DNA from: Amycolatopsis deserti
GTDB taxonomy: Bacteria > Actinomycetota > Actinomycetes > Mycobacteriales > Pseudonocardiaceae
DNA length: 64,000 nucleotides
NCBI RefSeq assembly: GCF_014653945.1
Contig: NZ_BNAU01000002.1
Location: forward strand, 62,001-126,000
Direction: 5' to 3'
Shown: piece by piece, positions 25,892 through 34,071 of the stretch
Numbering within the stretch: position 1 is the first letter of the stretch
Layout: every line of letters starts with the position of its first letter
The notes under the pieces: model-generated
Told to the model about the DNA's origin: nothing
Databases searched by the model: none
What the model saw: only the letters and a program-made list of their open reading frames with translations
Position numbers and translations under genes: made by a program

Positions 25892-28204
25892 GTCCCCGGA
25901 GCCGGCGCGCTGCTCGGTCAGCCAGGCCGCGATCTGGGCGCGCGAGGTGAACCCCAGCTTGGTCAGGATGTTCTCCACGTGCGTCTCGGCGGTGCGCTGC
26001 GCGATGACCAGCCGGGCGGCGATCTGCTTGTTGCTCAGCCCCTCGGCGACCAGTTCGGCGATCTCGCGCTCGCGGCGGGTCAGCCCGCCGGGCAGGCTCT
26101 CCCGGCCCCGCCGCGGCGCGCGCGGTCCGCCCGGCTTCTCCGCCAGCGCGTACGCGATCGCCTCGTCGACGCCGAACCCGCTGGTCGCGCCGAACGCCGC
26201 GGTGTAGCCGGCGTCGCCGAGCGCCTCCCGGGCCCGCGCCTCGCACTCCTCTTCGAACTGCCGGTACGGCCCGGTGTCGGCGACCCCGGCGCCGCTGATC
26301 CGCCAGATCGCGCGGGACGCGCCGAGCAGCCCGGCGGCCCGTTCGTGCTCCCCCGCCGCGCCCGCGCACCAGGCCAGCGCGGTCAGCGTGAACGCCAGCT
26401 GGGTGCGGTCGGTCTGGCGCATCGCGATGGCCTCGCGCAGCAGCGCCGACGCGCGGCGGTGGTCGCCCCGGCGCCAGGTGTTGATCGCCACCGCCCACAA
26501 CGCGTAGGCCTTGGACCAGTCGGCCTGCCGTTCCTCGCACTGCGCCAGCGCGGCTTCGGCCACCGTCAGGCCCTCGGGGTCGTCCAGGAAGAACAGCGCC
26601 GCGGCCAGCAGGATCCGCGTGTTGCACGCCTGCGGCTCGTCACCGGTGCGCAGGAACCCGTCCAGGGCCTGTTCCAGCAGCTCGCGGCCGCGCACCAGGT
26701 CGCCGAGGAACATCGAGCCCATCCCCGCGCACTGGGCCCAGCCGGCGCGCAGGGTGTCGTCGTCCAAGGCCTCGGCCAGCTCGCGCAGCTCGGCGAGCAT
26801 CGCGCGAGCCGGCTCCTCGTCGCCGATCTGAGCCGCCACGAACGCCGCGCCCTGGAGCGCGCGGGCGTGGGCCGGGGTGTCGCGCGCGGTGTCCTGGGCC
26901 AGCGACGCCCGCAGCCAGCGGTAGCCCTCGCGCACGTAGCCGCCGGCGAACCAGTAGTCCCACAGCGGCCCGGTGATCTCGGCGGCGCGGCAGGTGCCCT
27001 CCGGGCCGCCGCCGACGCAGTGTTCCAGCGCGACGCGGATGTTCGGCTGCTCGCGCCGCATCCGGTCGACCCAGTCCAGCTGGCGCGGGCCGAAGCTCTC
27101 GTTCCGGTAGCGCCGGGCCAGCCGGACGCAGTAGTCCACCAGGCGCGCCCGCACCACGTCCGCGCGGCCGGACAGCACGAGCTTGACGTGCCCGTACTCG
27201 CGGACCGTCTCCAGCATCCCGTACCACGCCGCCCGCCCGAAGGTGCCGTCCCGGCGGACCACGATCGACTTGTCCACCATGCCGGCGATCAGGTCGAGCA
27301 CCTCGTCCGAGCCGATGCCGACCGCGGCGCACACCGCCTCGGCGGCTTCCAGGTCGAAGCCGCCGGCGAACACCGACACCGCCGACCACACCGCCTGCTC
27401 GGCGCGGCTGCACAGGTCGTAGCTCCACCCGATCGCCGCTTCCAGCGTCTGCTGGCGGTCCGGCGCGGTGCGGCTGCCGTCGGTGAGCAGCCGGAACCGG
27501 TCGTCCAGGCGCTGCAGCAGCTGCTCGAGCGAGAGCACCCGCAGCCGCACCGCGGCCAGCTCCAGCGCGAGCGGGATGCCGTCCAGGCGGCGGCAGATGC
27601 GGATCACCGTGTCCCGGTTGGACGCGTCCACGGTGAACCCGGGCACCACGGCGGCGGCGCGCTCGGCGAACAGCGTCACCGCCTCGACCGCGGGCTCCCC
27701 CTCCGACGGCACCGGCAGCGGCGGCACGACCAGCACCTGCTCCCCGTCGGCGCGCAGCAGTTGCCGGCTGGTGGCCAGCACCCGCACCGACGAGGTGGCC
27801 GAGAGCAGCTTGGCGATCAGCACCGCGCACGCGTCCAGCACGTGCTCGCAGTTGTCCAGCACCAGCAGCACGCGCTGGTTCTCCAGGAACTCGGCGAGCC
27901 CGCCCACCTGGGCGCCCGCCTCGTCGGTCAGGCCGAGCGTGGTGGCGATCGTGTGGGCCAGCAGGGCGGGATCGCGCAGCTCGGCCAGCGGCACGAACCA
28001 CACGCCGTCCGGGAACGCCCGCCGCAGGTCGGCGGCCGCGCGCAGGGCCAGCCGGGTCTTGCCGACGCCACCCACCCCGGTCAGCGTCACCAGCCGGGCC
28101 GAGGCCAGCAGGCGGCGGGTTTCGGCGAGCTCGCGGCGCCGTCCCACGAAACTGGTCAGCTCGCTGGGAAGGTTGCCGGCGCCCCGCGACACGTCGGGCA
28201 TCAC
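25883..28204 (-). CDS. LuxR-family transcriptional regulator with NB-ARC-like ATPase and TPR repeats
   Basis: A 773-residue regulator. An N-terminal ATPase (LTSFVGRRRELAE, Walker A TGVGGVGKTRLAL, Walker B RVLLVLDNCEHVL, GIPLALELAA) spans residues about 10-350. Helical TPR-like repeats follow (about 400-690), then a C-terminal LuxR helix-turn-helix (LTRREREIAELVAEGLSNKQIAARLVIAQRTAETHVENIL). This is the large signal-integrating ATPase regulator type that often controls secondary metabolism or stress genes. GTG 28204 is followed at once by ATG 28201, so either may start. The neighbouring hydrolase lies 28 bp upstream on the same strand and could be cotranscribed. Confidence 0.92.
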   Translation of the reverse strand: MMPDVSRGAGNLPSELTSFVGRRRELAETRRLLASARLVTLTGVGGVGKTRLALRAAADLRRAFPDGVWFVPLAELRDPALLAHTIATTLGLTDEAGAQVGGLAEFLENQRVLLVLDNCEHVLDACAVLIAKLLSATSSVRVLATSRQLLRADGEQVLVVPPLPVPSEGEPAVEAVTLFAERAAAVVPGFTVDASNRDTVIRICRRLDGIPLALELAAVRLRVLSLEQLLQRLDDRFRLLTDGSRTAPDRQQTLEAAIGWSYDLCSRAEQAVWSAVSVFAGGFDLEAAEAVCAAVGIGSDEVLDLIAGMVDKSIVVRRDGTFGRAAWYGMLETVREYGHVKLVLSGRADVVRARLVDYCVRLARRYRNESFGPRQLDWVDRMRREQPNIRVALEHCVGGGPEGTCRAAEITGPLWDYWFAGGYVREGYRWLRASLAQDTARDTPAHARALQGAAFVAAQIGDEEPARAMLAELRELAEALDDDTLRAGWAQCAGMGSMFLGDLVRGRELLEQALDGFLRTGDEPQACNTRILLAAALFFLDDPEGLTVAEAALAQCEERQADWSKAYALWAVAINTWRRGDHRRASALLREAIAMRQTDRTQLAFTLTALAWCAGAAGEHERAAGLLGASRAIWRISGAGVADTGPYRQFEEECEARAREALGDAGYTAAFGATSGFGVDEAIAYALAEKPGGPRAPRRGRESLPGGLTRREREIAELVAEGLSNKQIAARLVIAQRTAETHVENILTKLGFTSRAQIAAWLTEQRAGSGDGT

Positions 28205-28232
28205 CCGATTCTATGCCTCGGTTCCTCCCTGA

Positions 28233-29246
28233 TCAGGCGATGCGACGGCGGCCGTGCCGCCGCAGCAGGCCCACCAGGTGGGCGTTGACCTGCTCGGGGT
28301 GCTCCAGCGGGAAGGCGTGCCCGGCGTCGGGCAGGACCACCAGTTCGGCGCCGGGGACCGCCCGCGCGATCGCCTCGCTGTTCGACGGCGGCGTGACCAC
28401 GTCGTCCGACCCGGCCAGCACGAGGCAGTCGACGCGGTCCAGCGCGGCCAGCGCGGCGGTCTTGTCGTGCACGCGGAACTGGGGGAAGAAGTCGGCCAGG
28501 ACCTCCAGCGGCGTCTGCCCGATCTGCTCGACCAGGAACTCGGCCACGTGCGGCGGGACCTCGGAGGCGAACGCGTGCCGGGGCACGACCGCGCCGGTCA
28601 GCTCGCGCACCGGGCCGGACAGGACGCGGGCCCGCCGCAGCAGCGCCAGCGCCCACGGGGTGACCCAGTGCAGCGCGCGCATCCCGTGGCGGGGCAGGCC
28701 GAGGTCGCCGAGCACCGGCTCGGCGCTGGTGGCGAGCAGCGCGGCGGCGGCGACGCGGGTGCCGAACAGCTCCGGCTCCTGCTCGGCCAGCGCCATGATC
28801 GTCATGCCGCCCATCGAGTGGCCGACCAGGATCACCGGACCGCGGGACGCGGTCTGGTCGAGCACCGCGCGCAGGTCGCGGCCGAGCTGGTCGACGGTCG
28901 CGTGGGCGGCCGGGCCGCGCCGGGAGCGCCCGTGCCCGCGCTGGTCCCAGATCACCACCCGGGCGTGACGGGCGAGCTCACGGACCTGGAAGCACCAGCT
29001 CGCGCTGGACAGGGCGTAGCCGTGGCACAGCACGACGGTGACCGGGGCGTGCGGATCACCGAAGACCTCGGCGTGCAGTTGGACGCCGTCGTCGGCGACG
29101 ACAGTCCGGGGCTCGCCGCGGTCGTGGGTGACCGGGACGGTGCGGGCCGCGGGGCCGGCCAGTCCCCCGGTGGCGGCGCGCAGCGCGGTCCGGGTCAGCA
29201 CGAGCCCGGCCGTCAGGCCCAGCTCCACCGCCTTCACCGCGCGCAT
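28233..29246 (-). CDS. Alpha/beta-fold hydrolase
   Basis: A 337-residue hydrolase. An N-terminal hydrophobic stretch (VELGLTAGLVLTRTAL) may anchor it to the membrane. The core has oxyanion HGYALS, nucleophile Ser in LVGHSMGGM, acid Asp in VLAGSDDVVTP and His in DAGHAFPLEHPEQ. A cap domain sits between them (residues about 190-275). The family includes esterases, epoxide hydrolases and lipases, and the substrate is not readable. GGAGGAG lies 6 nt before the ATG, a strong site. Its stop is 28 bp before the LuxR-type gene start. Confidence 0.9.
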   Translation of the reverse strand: MRAVKAVELGLTAGLVLTRTALRAATGGLAGPAARTVPVTHDRGEPRTVVADDGVQLHAEVFGDPHAPVTVVLCHGYALSSASWCFQVRELARHARVVIWDQRGHGRSRRGPAAHATVDQLGRDLRAVLDQTASRGPVILVGHSMGGMTIMALAEQEPELFGTRVAAAALLATSAEPVLGDLGLPRHGMRALHWVTPWALALLRRARVLSGPVRELTGAVVPRHAFASEVPPHVAEFLVEQIGQTPLEVLADFFPQFRVHDKTAALAALDRVDCLVLAGSDDVVTPPSNSEAIARAVPGAELVVLPDAGHAFPLEHPEQVNAHLVGLLRRHGRRRIA

Positions 29247-29341
29247 GTCACTCCTCCAGTAGGCAAACCACGACACGATGACCTTGCCCGGTCGTGGCCG
29301 GACCCGGGCACCGGGAAAGTACGTACGCCAGTACCGAGATG

Positions 29342-30199
29342 TCAGCAGCCGGAATAGCGGTGGGCGGGCAGCCCGCGCACCCCGGGCCGCAGCCGGAACA
29401 GCGACCCCGCCTCGGGCTGGGTGCCCTCTTCGACGCCCTGCCGGGAGGTCGTCACGTACAGCTCGGCCAAGTCCGGTCCGCCGAAGGCGCACGCGGTGAC
29501 CTGGGTGACCGGGAACCGCGCGCGGGCCACCTGCTCGCCGTCCGGGGTGTAGCAGTGCACGGCGCCGCCGCCCCACAGCGCGACCCAGAAGTTGCCCTCG
29601 GCGTCGACGGTGAGGCCGTCCGGCGAGCCCGCCTCGGCCGGGATCGTGACCACCGGGCGGCGGTGGGTGAGCCCGGCCGCGGCGGTGTAGTCGAAGGCGT
29701 CGATCCGGCCGGTGGGGGTGTCGACGTAGTAGGCGGTGCCCCCGTCCGGGCTCCAGGCCAGGCCGTTGGAGATGGTGACGCCGGTGAGCACCGTGGTGAC
29801 CGAGCCGTCCGGGTCCAGCCGGTACAGGGCGCCGGCGCCCGGGGTCTCGGCGTAGGCCATCGAACCGCAGTAGAACCGGCCGTCGGGATCGCAGCCGCCG
29901 TCGTTCATCCGGATCCCGGGATCGGTCCACACCTCCCCCAGCGGACGCACCTCGGTGAGCGCGGCGTCAGCGAGGGCGAACCCGCGCTCCAGCGCGAGGA
30001 CCACTCCGCCGGCGGCGCCGGGCCGCAGGGCCGCCGCGACCGCGCCGACGTGGTGGCGGCGGACCTCACCGCCGTCCAGTTCCAGCACGTCCCCGGCGAG
30101 CATGTCGACCCACCGCACGCCCGGCCACTCCGGCGCCCACACCGGCCCTTCGCCGTGCGCGGCCACCGGCCCGGTCACCTGGTCAGGAGTGGACACCAC
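29342..30199 (-). CDS. SMP-30/gluconolactonase family sugar lactonase
   Basis: A 285-residue six-bladed beta-propeller. Family motifs are EGPVW near residue 17 (metal-binding Glu), RMNDGGCDPDGRFYCGSM (Asn/Asp metal ligand region), SNGLAWSPDGGTAYYVDT and GSPDGLTVDAEGNFWVALW. These give the divalent-metal site of gluconolactonase, senescence marker 30 and L-arabinolactonase-type enzymes, which open sugar lactones. It lies 4 nt after the GntR gene stop, so the two form an operon, probably for catabolism of an aldonate or uronate. The start is GTG 30199 or 30196. Confidence 0.92.
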   Translation of the reverse strand: MVSTPDQVTGPVAAHGEGPVWAPEWPGVRWVDMLAGDVLELDGGEVRRHHVGAVAAALRPGAAGGVVLALERGFALADAALTEVRPLGEVWTDPGIRMNDGGCDPDGRFYCGSMAYAETPGAGALYRLDPDGSVTTVLTGVTISNGLAWSPDGGTAYYVDTPTGRIDAFDYTAAAGLTHRRPVVTIPAEAGSPDGLTVDAEGNFWVALWGGGAVHCYTPDGEQVARARFPVTQVTACAFGGPDLAELYVTTSRQGVEEGTQPEAGSLFRLRPGVRGLPAHRYSGC

Positions 30200-30203
30200 T
30201 GGG

Positions 30204-30941
30204 TCAGTCCCCCTCGGTCCGCATCCGCCCCACGGCGTCGGTGGTGGTCTCGATCAGCCGCCGCATCGCCCGCGCGGCCGCGGTGGGGCGGCGGGCGCGC
30301 ACCGCGACGAGCACCGCCTGGTGCAGGGGCAGCGTCGCGGCCACCCCGCCCGGCGCGTGCGAGCTGGCGGCCAGTCCGTGGTGCAGGCTCGCCTCCAGCA
30401 GCCGGCCCAGCTGCTCGACGAGCTGGTTGCCGCTCGCGCGCAGCAGGGTCAGGTGGAAGGTGAGGTCGGCCTCGACGAAGGCGTCGGCGTCCGCGTCGTC
30501 CCGGCCGGCCTCCTCGGCCATCCGGGCGCAGGCGTCCTCCAGCACGGCGAGCTGCTCCTCGGTCGCGCGCTCGGCGGCCAGCCGCGCCGCGCCGGGCTCG
30601 ACCATGAGCCGCAGCTCGAGCAGGTCGCGCAGGAACGCCGCGTCGGAGAGCTGGCCGTGCCAGCTGATCACCTCGCGGTCCATCAGGTTCCACTGCTCGC
30701 GCGGCAGCACCCGGGTGCCCAGCCGGGGCCGCGGTTCGACCAGCCCCTTGGCGGCCAGCGCCTTGACCGCCTCACGCACCCCGCCGCGGCTCACGTTCAG
30801 CTGGGCCGCCAGGTCGGCTTCGTTGGGCAGCTGGCTACCGTGGCCGAGTTCGCCCGACACGATGCGCCGCCCCAGCCACTCGACGACCTGGCCGTGGAGG
30901 GTGCGGTGGCGCCCCAGCGGCCCGGCCTGACTCCTGCTCAC
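30204..30941 (-). CDS. FadR-subfamily GntR transcriptional regulator
   Basis: A 245-residue repressor. The winged helix-turn-helix (LPNEADLAAQLNVSRGGVREAVKALAAKGLVEPRPRLGTRVLP) lies at residues about 38-80 and an all-helical FCD ligand domain at about 100-235, with metal-binding His in FHLTLLRASGN and LHHGLAA. The family senses sugar acids and carboxylates. Cotranscription with the lactonase suggests control of a sugar-acid pathway by its own ligand. The GTG start lies beside an AT-rich patch at 30952-30975, the likely divergent promoter with the NTF2 gene. Confidence 0.92.
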   Translation of the reverse strand: MSRSQAGPLGRHRTLHGQVVEWLGRRIVSGELGHGSQLPNEADLAAQLNVSRGGVREAVKALAAKGLVEPRPRLGTRVLPREQWNLMDREVISWHGQLSDAAFLRDLLELRLMVEPGAARLAAERATEEQLAVLEDACARMAEEAGRDDADADAFVEADLTFHLTLLRASGNQLVEQLGRLLEASLHHGLAASSHAPGGVAATLPLHQAVLVAVRARRPTAAARAMRRLIETTTDAVGRMRTEGD

Positions 30942-31008
30942 GGAGCAATCCTCGAATCATTGATCCATAAAGTCAACGCGCCCGGCGGACCGGATAGGGT
31001 GTCCGATC

Positions 31009-31377
31009 ATGGATGCGCGCGAGTTCACCGAAGCCTGGGTCACCGCCTGGAACGCCCACGACCTGGACGCCCTGCTGTCGCACTTCACCGAGGACGTGGT
31101 GTTCACCTCGCCGGTGGCGGCGCAGCTGACCGGCTCCGCGGTGATCCGCGGCAAGGACGCCCTGCGCGCGTACTGGAGCGAAGGCCTGCGGCGGATCCCC
31201 GATCTGCGGTTCGAGGTGGTCGGCGTCTACTCCGGTGTGGACACCCTGGTCATCAACTACCGCAACCAGAAGGGCGGCCTGGTCAGCGAGGTGCTGCACT
31301 TCGACGGCCCGCTGGTCCGCGAGGGACACGGCACCTACCTCGGCGACGACGACAACCCGGCCGGCGCCACCGCCTAG
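31009..31377 (+). CDS. SnoaL/NTF2-like protein
   Basis: A 122-residue NTF2-fold protein (FTEAWVTAWNAHDLDALLSHFTEDVVFTSPVAAQLTG, then GKDALRAYWSEGL). The fold makes a cone-shaped pocket used by polyketide cyclases, isomerases and binding proteins. Conserved Asp and His in WNAHDLDALLSHF line the pocket. No specific reaction can be given. It is divergent from the GntR gene and convergent with the TetR gene. Confidence 0.88.
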   Translation: MDAREFTEAWVTAWNAHDLDALLSHFTEDVVFTSPVAAQLTGSAVIRGKDALRAYWSEGLRRIPDLRFEVVGVYSGVDTLVINYRNQKGGLVSEVLHFDGPLVREGHGTYLGDDDNPAGATA

Positions 31378-31400
31378 TGGTGACGTGAAGACCTGCATCA

Positions 31401-31418
31401 CTCTGGCTCGAGTCAGAG
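31401..31418. terminator. Imperfect palindrome between convergent genes
   Basis: CTCTGGCTCGAGTCAGAG is palindromic at 16 of 18 positions and overlaps the TetR gene stop (31413-31415). It could act as a short terminator for the NTF2-like gene and the TetR gene. Confidence 0.4.
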
Positions 31419-32006
31419 CAGGCGCCGCTGCACGACGTCCGCGATGACGGTTTCCACCACGCGGCCGACGTCACCGCGAGCCGGGCGACCCGCGCGGTCG
31501 GCGAAGAGCAGGTGCCCGGAGCCGATCAGCGCGAGCGCGAGTGAGTCCACATCGGCGTCGGCGGCGATGCGACCCTGCGCGCGCTCCTCGGTGAGGTAGC
31601 CGGCGAGCATGGCGGTCGCCTCGGCGAGGACCGGGATGCCGCGCCCGAGCCGGGCGCGCAGCTCGTCGCGGAAGATCACCAGGCCGACGATCGCGACGGC
31701 GACCGGGTCGAACAGCTCGGTCAGGGCCGCGGTGAGGTTGCCGGTCACGGTGCCGGTGCCGGCCGACGCGCGCAGGGTCACGCTCTGGTCCTCGACGCGC
31801 TTGATCCGGTCCTGGACGAGTTCGGCGAGGAAGGCGTCGAAGTCGGCGAAGTGCCGGTGCAGCACGCCCTTGGCGACACCCGCCTCGGCGGTGACCGCGC
31901 GGCTGGTGAGCGCGCTCGCCCCGTCGCGGAGCAGGACGCGCTCGGCGGCGTCGAACAGCTGCTGGCGCGCGTCGCGGATGTGCACCCCGGTTGGCATGGC
32001 GACCAT
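31413..32006 (-). CDS. TetR-family transcriptional repressor
   Basis: A 197-residue TetR regulator. The helix-turn-helix (SRAVTAEAGVAKGVLHRHFADFDAFLAELV) lies at residues about 35-65, and the C-terminal ligand domain is helical. It is divergent from a methyltransferase gene across 44 bp that hold two copies of a 16-bp palindrome, so it most likely represses itself and the methyltransferase. ATG 32006 has a GGGG site upstream. An in-frame ATG at 31997 is possible. The inducer is unknown. Confidence 0.92.
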   Translation of the reverse strand: MVAMPTGVHIRDARQQLFDAAERVLLRDGASALTSRAVTAEAGVAKGVLHRHFADFDAFLAELVQDRIKRVEDQSVTLRASAGTGTVTGNLTAALTELFDPVAVAIVGLVIFRDELRARLGRGIPVLAEATAMLAGYLTEERAQGRIAADADVDSLALALIGSGHLLFADRAGRPARGDVGRVVETVIADVVQRRLL

Positions 32007-32022
32007 TGTCCCCGTTGCCGTT

Positions 32023-32058
32023 GTGGGCGCTTGCCCACTAAGGTGGGCGCATGCCCAC
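32023..32058. promoter_or_regulatory. Double operator for the TetR regulator
   Basis: Two copies of GTGGGC-N4-GCCCAC, at 32023-32038 and 32043-32058, with centres exactly 20 bp apart, or about two helical turns. The second copy includes the methyltransferase start codon at 32051-32053. The location and symmetry are typical of TetR operators bound by two dimers. Confidence 0.85.
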
Positions 32059-32833
32059 TTCGCACCAGGCCCGTGAGATGGCCGAGTCGTTCGGGGTCGA
32101 CGCCGAGCGCTACGACCGCGCCCGGCCGTCGTATCCCGCCGCGCTGATCGACCGCGTCGTCGCCACCAGTCCCGGGCCGGCGGTGCTCGACGTGGGCTGC
32201 GGCACCGGTATCGAGGCCCGCCAGTTCCAGGCGGCCGGCTGCCGGGTGCTCGGCGTCGACCCGGACGCGCGGATGGCGGAGTTCGCGCGGCGCACCGGCG
32301 TCGAGGTCGAGGTGGCCACGTTCGAGGCGTGGGACCCGGCCGGCCGCCAGTTCGACGCGGTGGTCGCGGGGCAGGCGTGGCACTGGGTGGACCCGGACGC
32401 GGGCGCGGTCAAGGCGGGGCAGGTGCTGCGCCCGGGCGGGCTGCTGGCGGTGTTCGCGCACGTCTTCGACCCGCCGCCCGCGGTGGCGGAGGTCTTCGCC
32501 GAGGTCTTCCGCCGGGTGGTGCCCGACTCGCCGTTCGCCGGGCAGCCGGTGCGCGACGCGGTCGAGATGCACCGGGCCGGCTTCGAACGGTTCGCCGAGA
32601 GCATCCGCGCGGCGGGGACGTTCGCCGAACCGCTGCACTGGCGGTTCGACTGGGAGCGGACCTACACCCGGGACGAGTGGCTGGACCTGCTGCCCACCAC
32701 CGGCGGCCTGACCCGCCTCCCGGCCGCGAGCCAGGCGGAGATCCTGACCGCGGTCGGCGCCGCGATCGACGAGTCCGGCGGCGCGTTCACGAAGACGTTC
32801 ACCACGCTGGCGGTGGCCGCCGTGCGGACCTAG
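32051..32833 (+). CDS. Class I SAM-dependent methyltransferase
   Basis: A 260-residue methyltransferase. Motif I VLDVGCGTGIEARQF lies near residues 45-59, with an acidic residue in motif II (LGVDPD) and AGQAWHWVDP in the post-motif region typical of the UbiE/COQ5-like group acting on small molecules. The ATG lies inside the second operator and no ribosome site precedes it, so the message may be leaderless. Repression by the TetR protein is expected. The substrate is unknown. Confidence 0.9.
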   Translation: MPTSHQAREMAESFGVDAERYDRARPSYPAALIDRVVATSPGPAVLDVGCGTGIEARQFQAAGCRVLGVDPDARMAEFARRTGVEVEVATFEAWDPAGRQFDAVVAGQAWHWVDPDAGAVKAGQVLRPGGLLAVFAHVFDPPPAVAEVFAEVFRRVVPDSPFAGQPVRDAVEMHRAGFERFAESIRAAGTFAEPLHWRFDWERTYTRDEWLDLLPTTGGLTRLPAASQAEILTAVGAAIDESGGAFTKTFTTLAVAAVRT

Positions 32834-32921
32834 GTGTACTTGGCCGTCAGGTTGGTGGCAGGCGGCCGGCGGGTGGGTGCCCGCCGAGTTCGTTGTGGCG
32901 GCGTTGAGTGTTGTAGCGCTC
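32830..32921 (-). pseudogene. IS481-family transposase C-terminal remnant
   Basis: The minus strand encodes ERYNTQRRHNELGGHPPAG then RLPP, and after a one-base frameshift TNLTAKYT and stop. This matches the conserved C-terminal end of IS481-family transposases (YNTxRRHxxLGGxxP...RLPPTNLxAKY). Only about 30 codons remain. The 5' side runs directly into the stop of the next gene, and no inverted-repeat ends are seen. It is a scar of a past insertion. Confidence 0.75.
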
Positions 32922-34071
32922 ACCGGCTCAGCCGCCGCACCGCGATCCCCGCGCCGAGGATCAGCACCAGCACGGTGAACGACCACCCGCGCTTCTCCTC
33001 GGTGCGCTCCCGGGTGGACACCTGCTCCACCGGCTTCTTCGTGGTCACCGGGCGCCGGGGGCCGGTGGTGGACGGCGGTGGCGGGGTGACCTTCTCAGGC
33101 GGCGGTTCCGGTGTCGTCACCGGCCGCGGCGGCGGGCTCGGCACCGGTGGCGGGGGCGGCACCGGGGATGGCGGGGGTGGCGGCACGGCCGCGGCCGGAG
33201 CGGGGACCGGTGGTGGCGGTGGTGGCGGCACCGGGGTCGGCGACGGCGCCGGAGGTGGTGGCGGGGGCGGTGGTGGCGCCGGGGCCCGCAGGCATCCCGC
33301 GGCGTCCGATCCGGACAGTGGCGCACCGGAGGACACCTGCACGGCCGGGCCGTCCCGGTCCACCCGGAACGTGCGGCTGCGGCCGCCGCTGCGGTTCGCC
33401 GTCACGTACAGGGTCTCCCCCGCCGCCACGACCGAGCCGTAGGCCGTTGCCGCGGGCAGCACCGGCCCGGGCACCGGGTGCGTGAACCCGGACAGCGGGT
33501 CGATCCGGACGACCCGTCCGGTGAACGGCCAGGTGCTGGTCACCGCGTAGAGCCGGCCTTCGGCGAAGTCGAAGTCGTCGATCCCGGAGGTGAACGGCTC
33601 CGGCCACAACTCGACACCGCGCACCGCCGACAGGTACCCGTCGCTGGCCGGGTCCACGTCGATCACGTACAGGTCCTCGTCCCGCTTGACGTACCAACGG
33701 TTTCCGAACACCGCGCCGGCGGTGGCGCGGTCCAGGCCGCGGCGGTCCGTCGTGCGGACCGGGCCGAGCGGGGTCAGCTCGCCGTCCCGGCCCACGGTGA
33801 CCGCCGTGCCGTCGCGCGTGAGGCCGTAGACCTTGTCCTGGCCCCGCGCGTAGCCGAGCGCGTTGACCTGCACCTCGAGCGCGGTCCGGCTCTCCACCGC
33901 GCCGGAGGGCAGCCGCACCAGTTCCACTGTGGAGGGTCCGCCCGGCGTGGTGTTGACGACCCGCAGGACCGTGCAGGCGGGAGCCGGGGCCGCGGCGGCC
34001 GGCGTGACCGGCAACGACACCGCCAGCACGGCCGCGGCCGCCAGCACCCGGGCCGTCCGCCACAGCTTCAC
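32920..34071 (-). CDS. Secreted/anchored propeller-like protein with proline-rich stalk and C-terminal membrane span
   Basis: A 383-residue surface protein. The signal peptide covers residues 1-28 (LWRTARVLAAAAVLAVSLP). A beta-propeller-like domain (about 30-265, with GYARGQDKVYGLTRDG, DDFDFAEGRLYAVTS and SGFTHPVPGP) resembles DUF6923-type domains. Then comes a long Pro-rich stalk of PPPP tracts (about 268-340) and a TM helix (WSFTVLVLILGAGIAV) with a short RRLSR tail, an anchor arrangement. The GTG start overlaps the DUF4239 gene stop by 4 nt. Function unknown: a wall-spanning display domain is a reasonable inference. Confidence 0.82.
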   Translation of the reverse strand: MKLWRTARVLAAAAVLAVSLPVTPAAAAPAPACTVLRVVNTTPGGPSTVELVRLPSGAVESRTALEVQVNALGYARGQDKVYGLTRDGTAVTVGRDGELTPLGPVRTTDRRGLDRATAGAVFGNRWYVKRDEDLYVIDVDPASDGYLSAVRGVELWPEPFTSGIDDFDFAEGRLYAVTSTWPFTGRVVRIDPLSGFTHPVPGPVLPAATAYGSVVAAGETLYVTANRSGGRSRTFRVDRDGPAVQVSSGAPLSGSDAAGCLRAPAPPPPPPPPPAPSPTPVPPPPPPPVPAPAAAVPPPPPSPVPPPPPVPSPPPRPVTTPEPPPEKVTPPPPSTTGPRRPVTTKKPVEQVSTRERTEEKRGWSFTVLVLILGAGIAVRRLSR

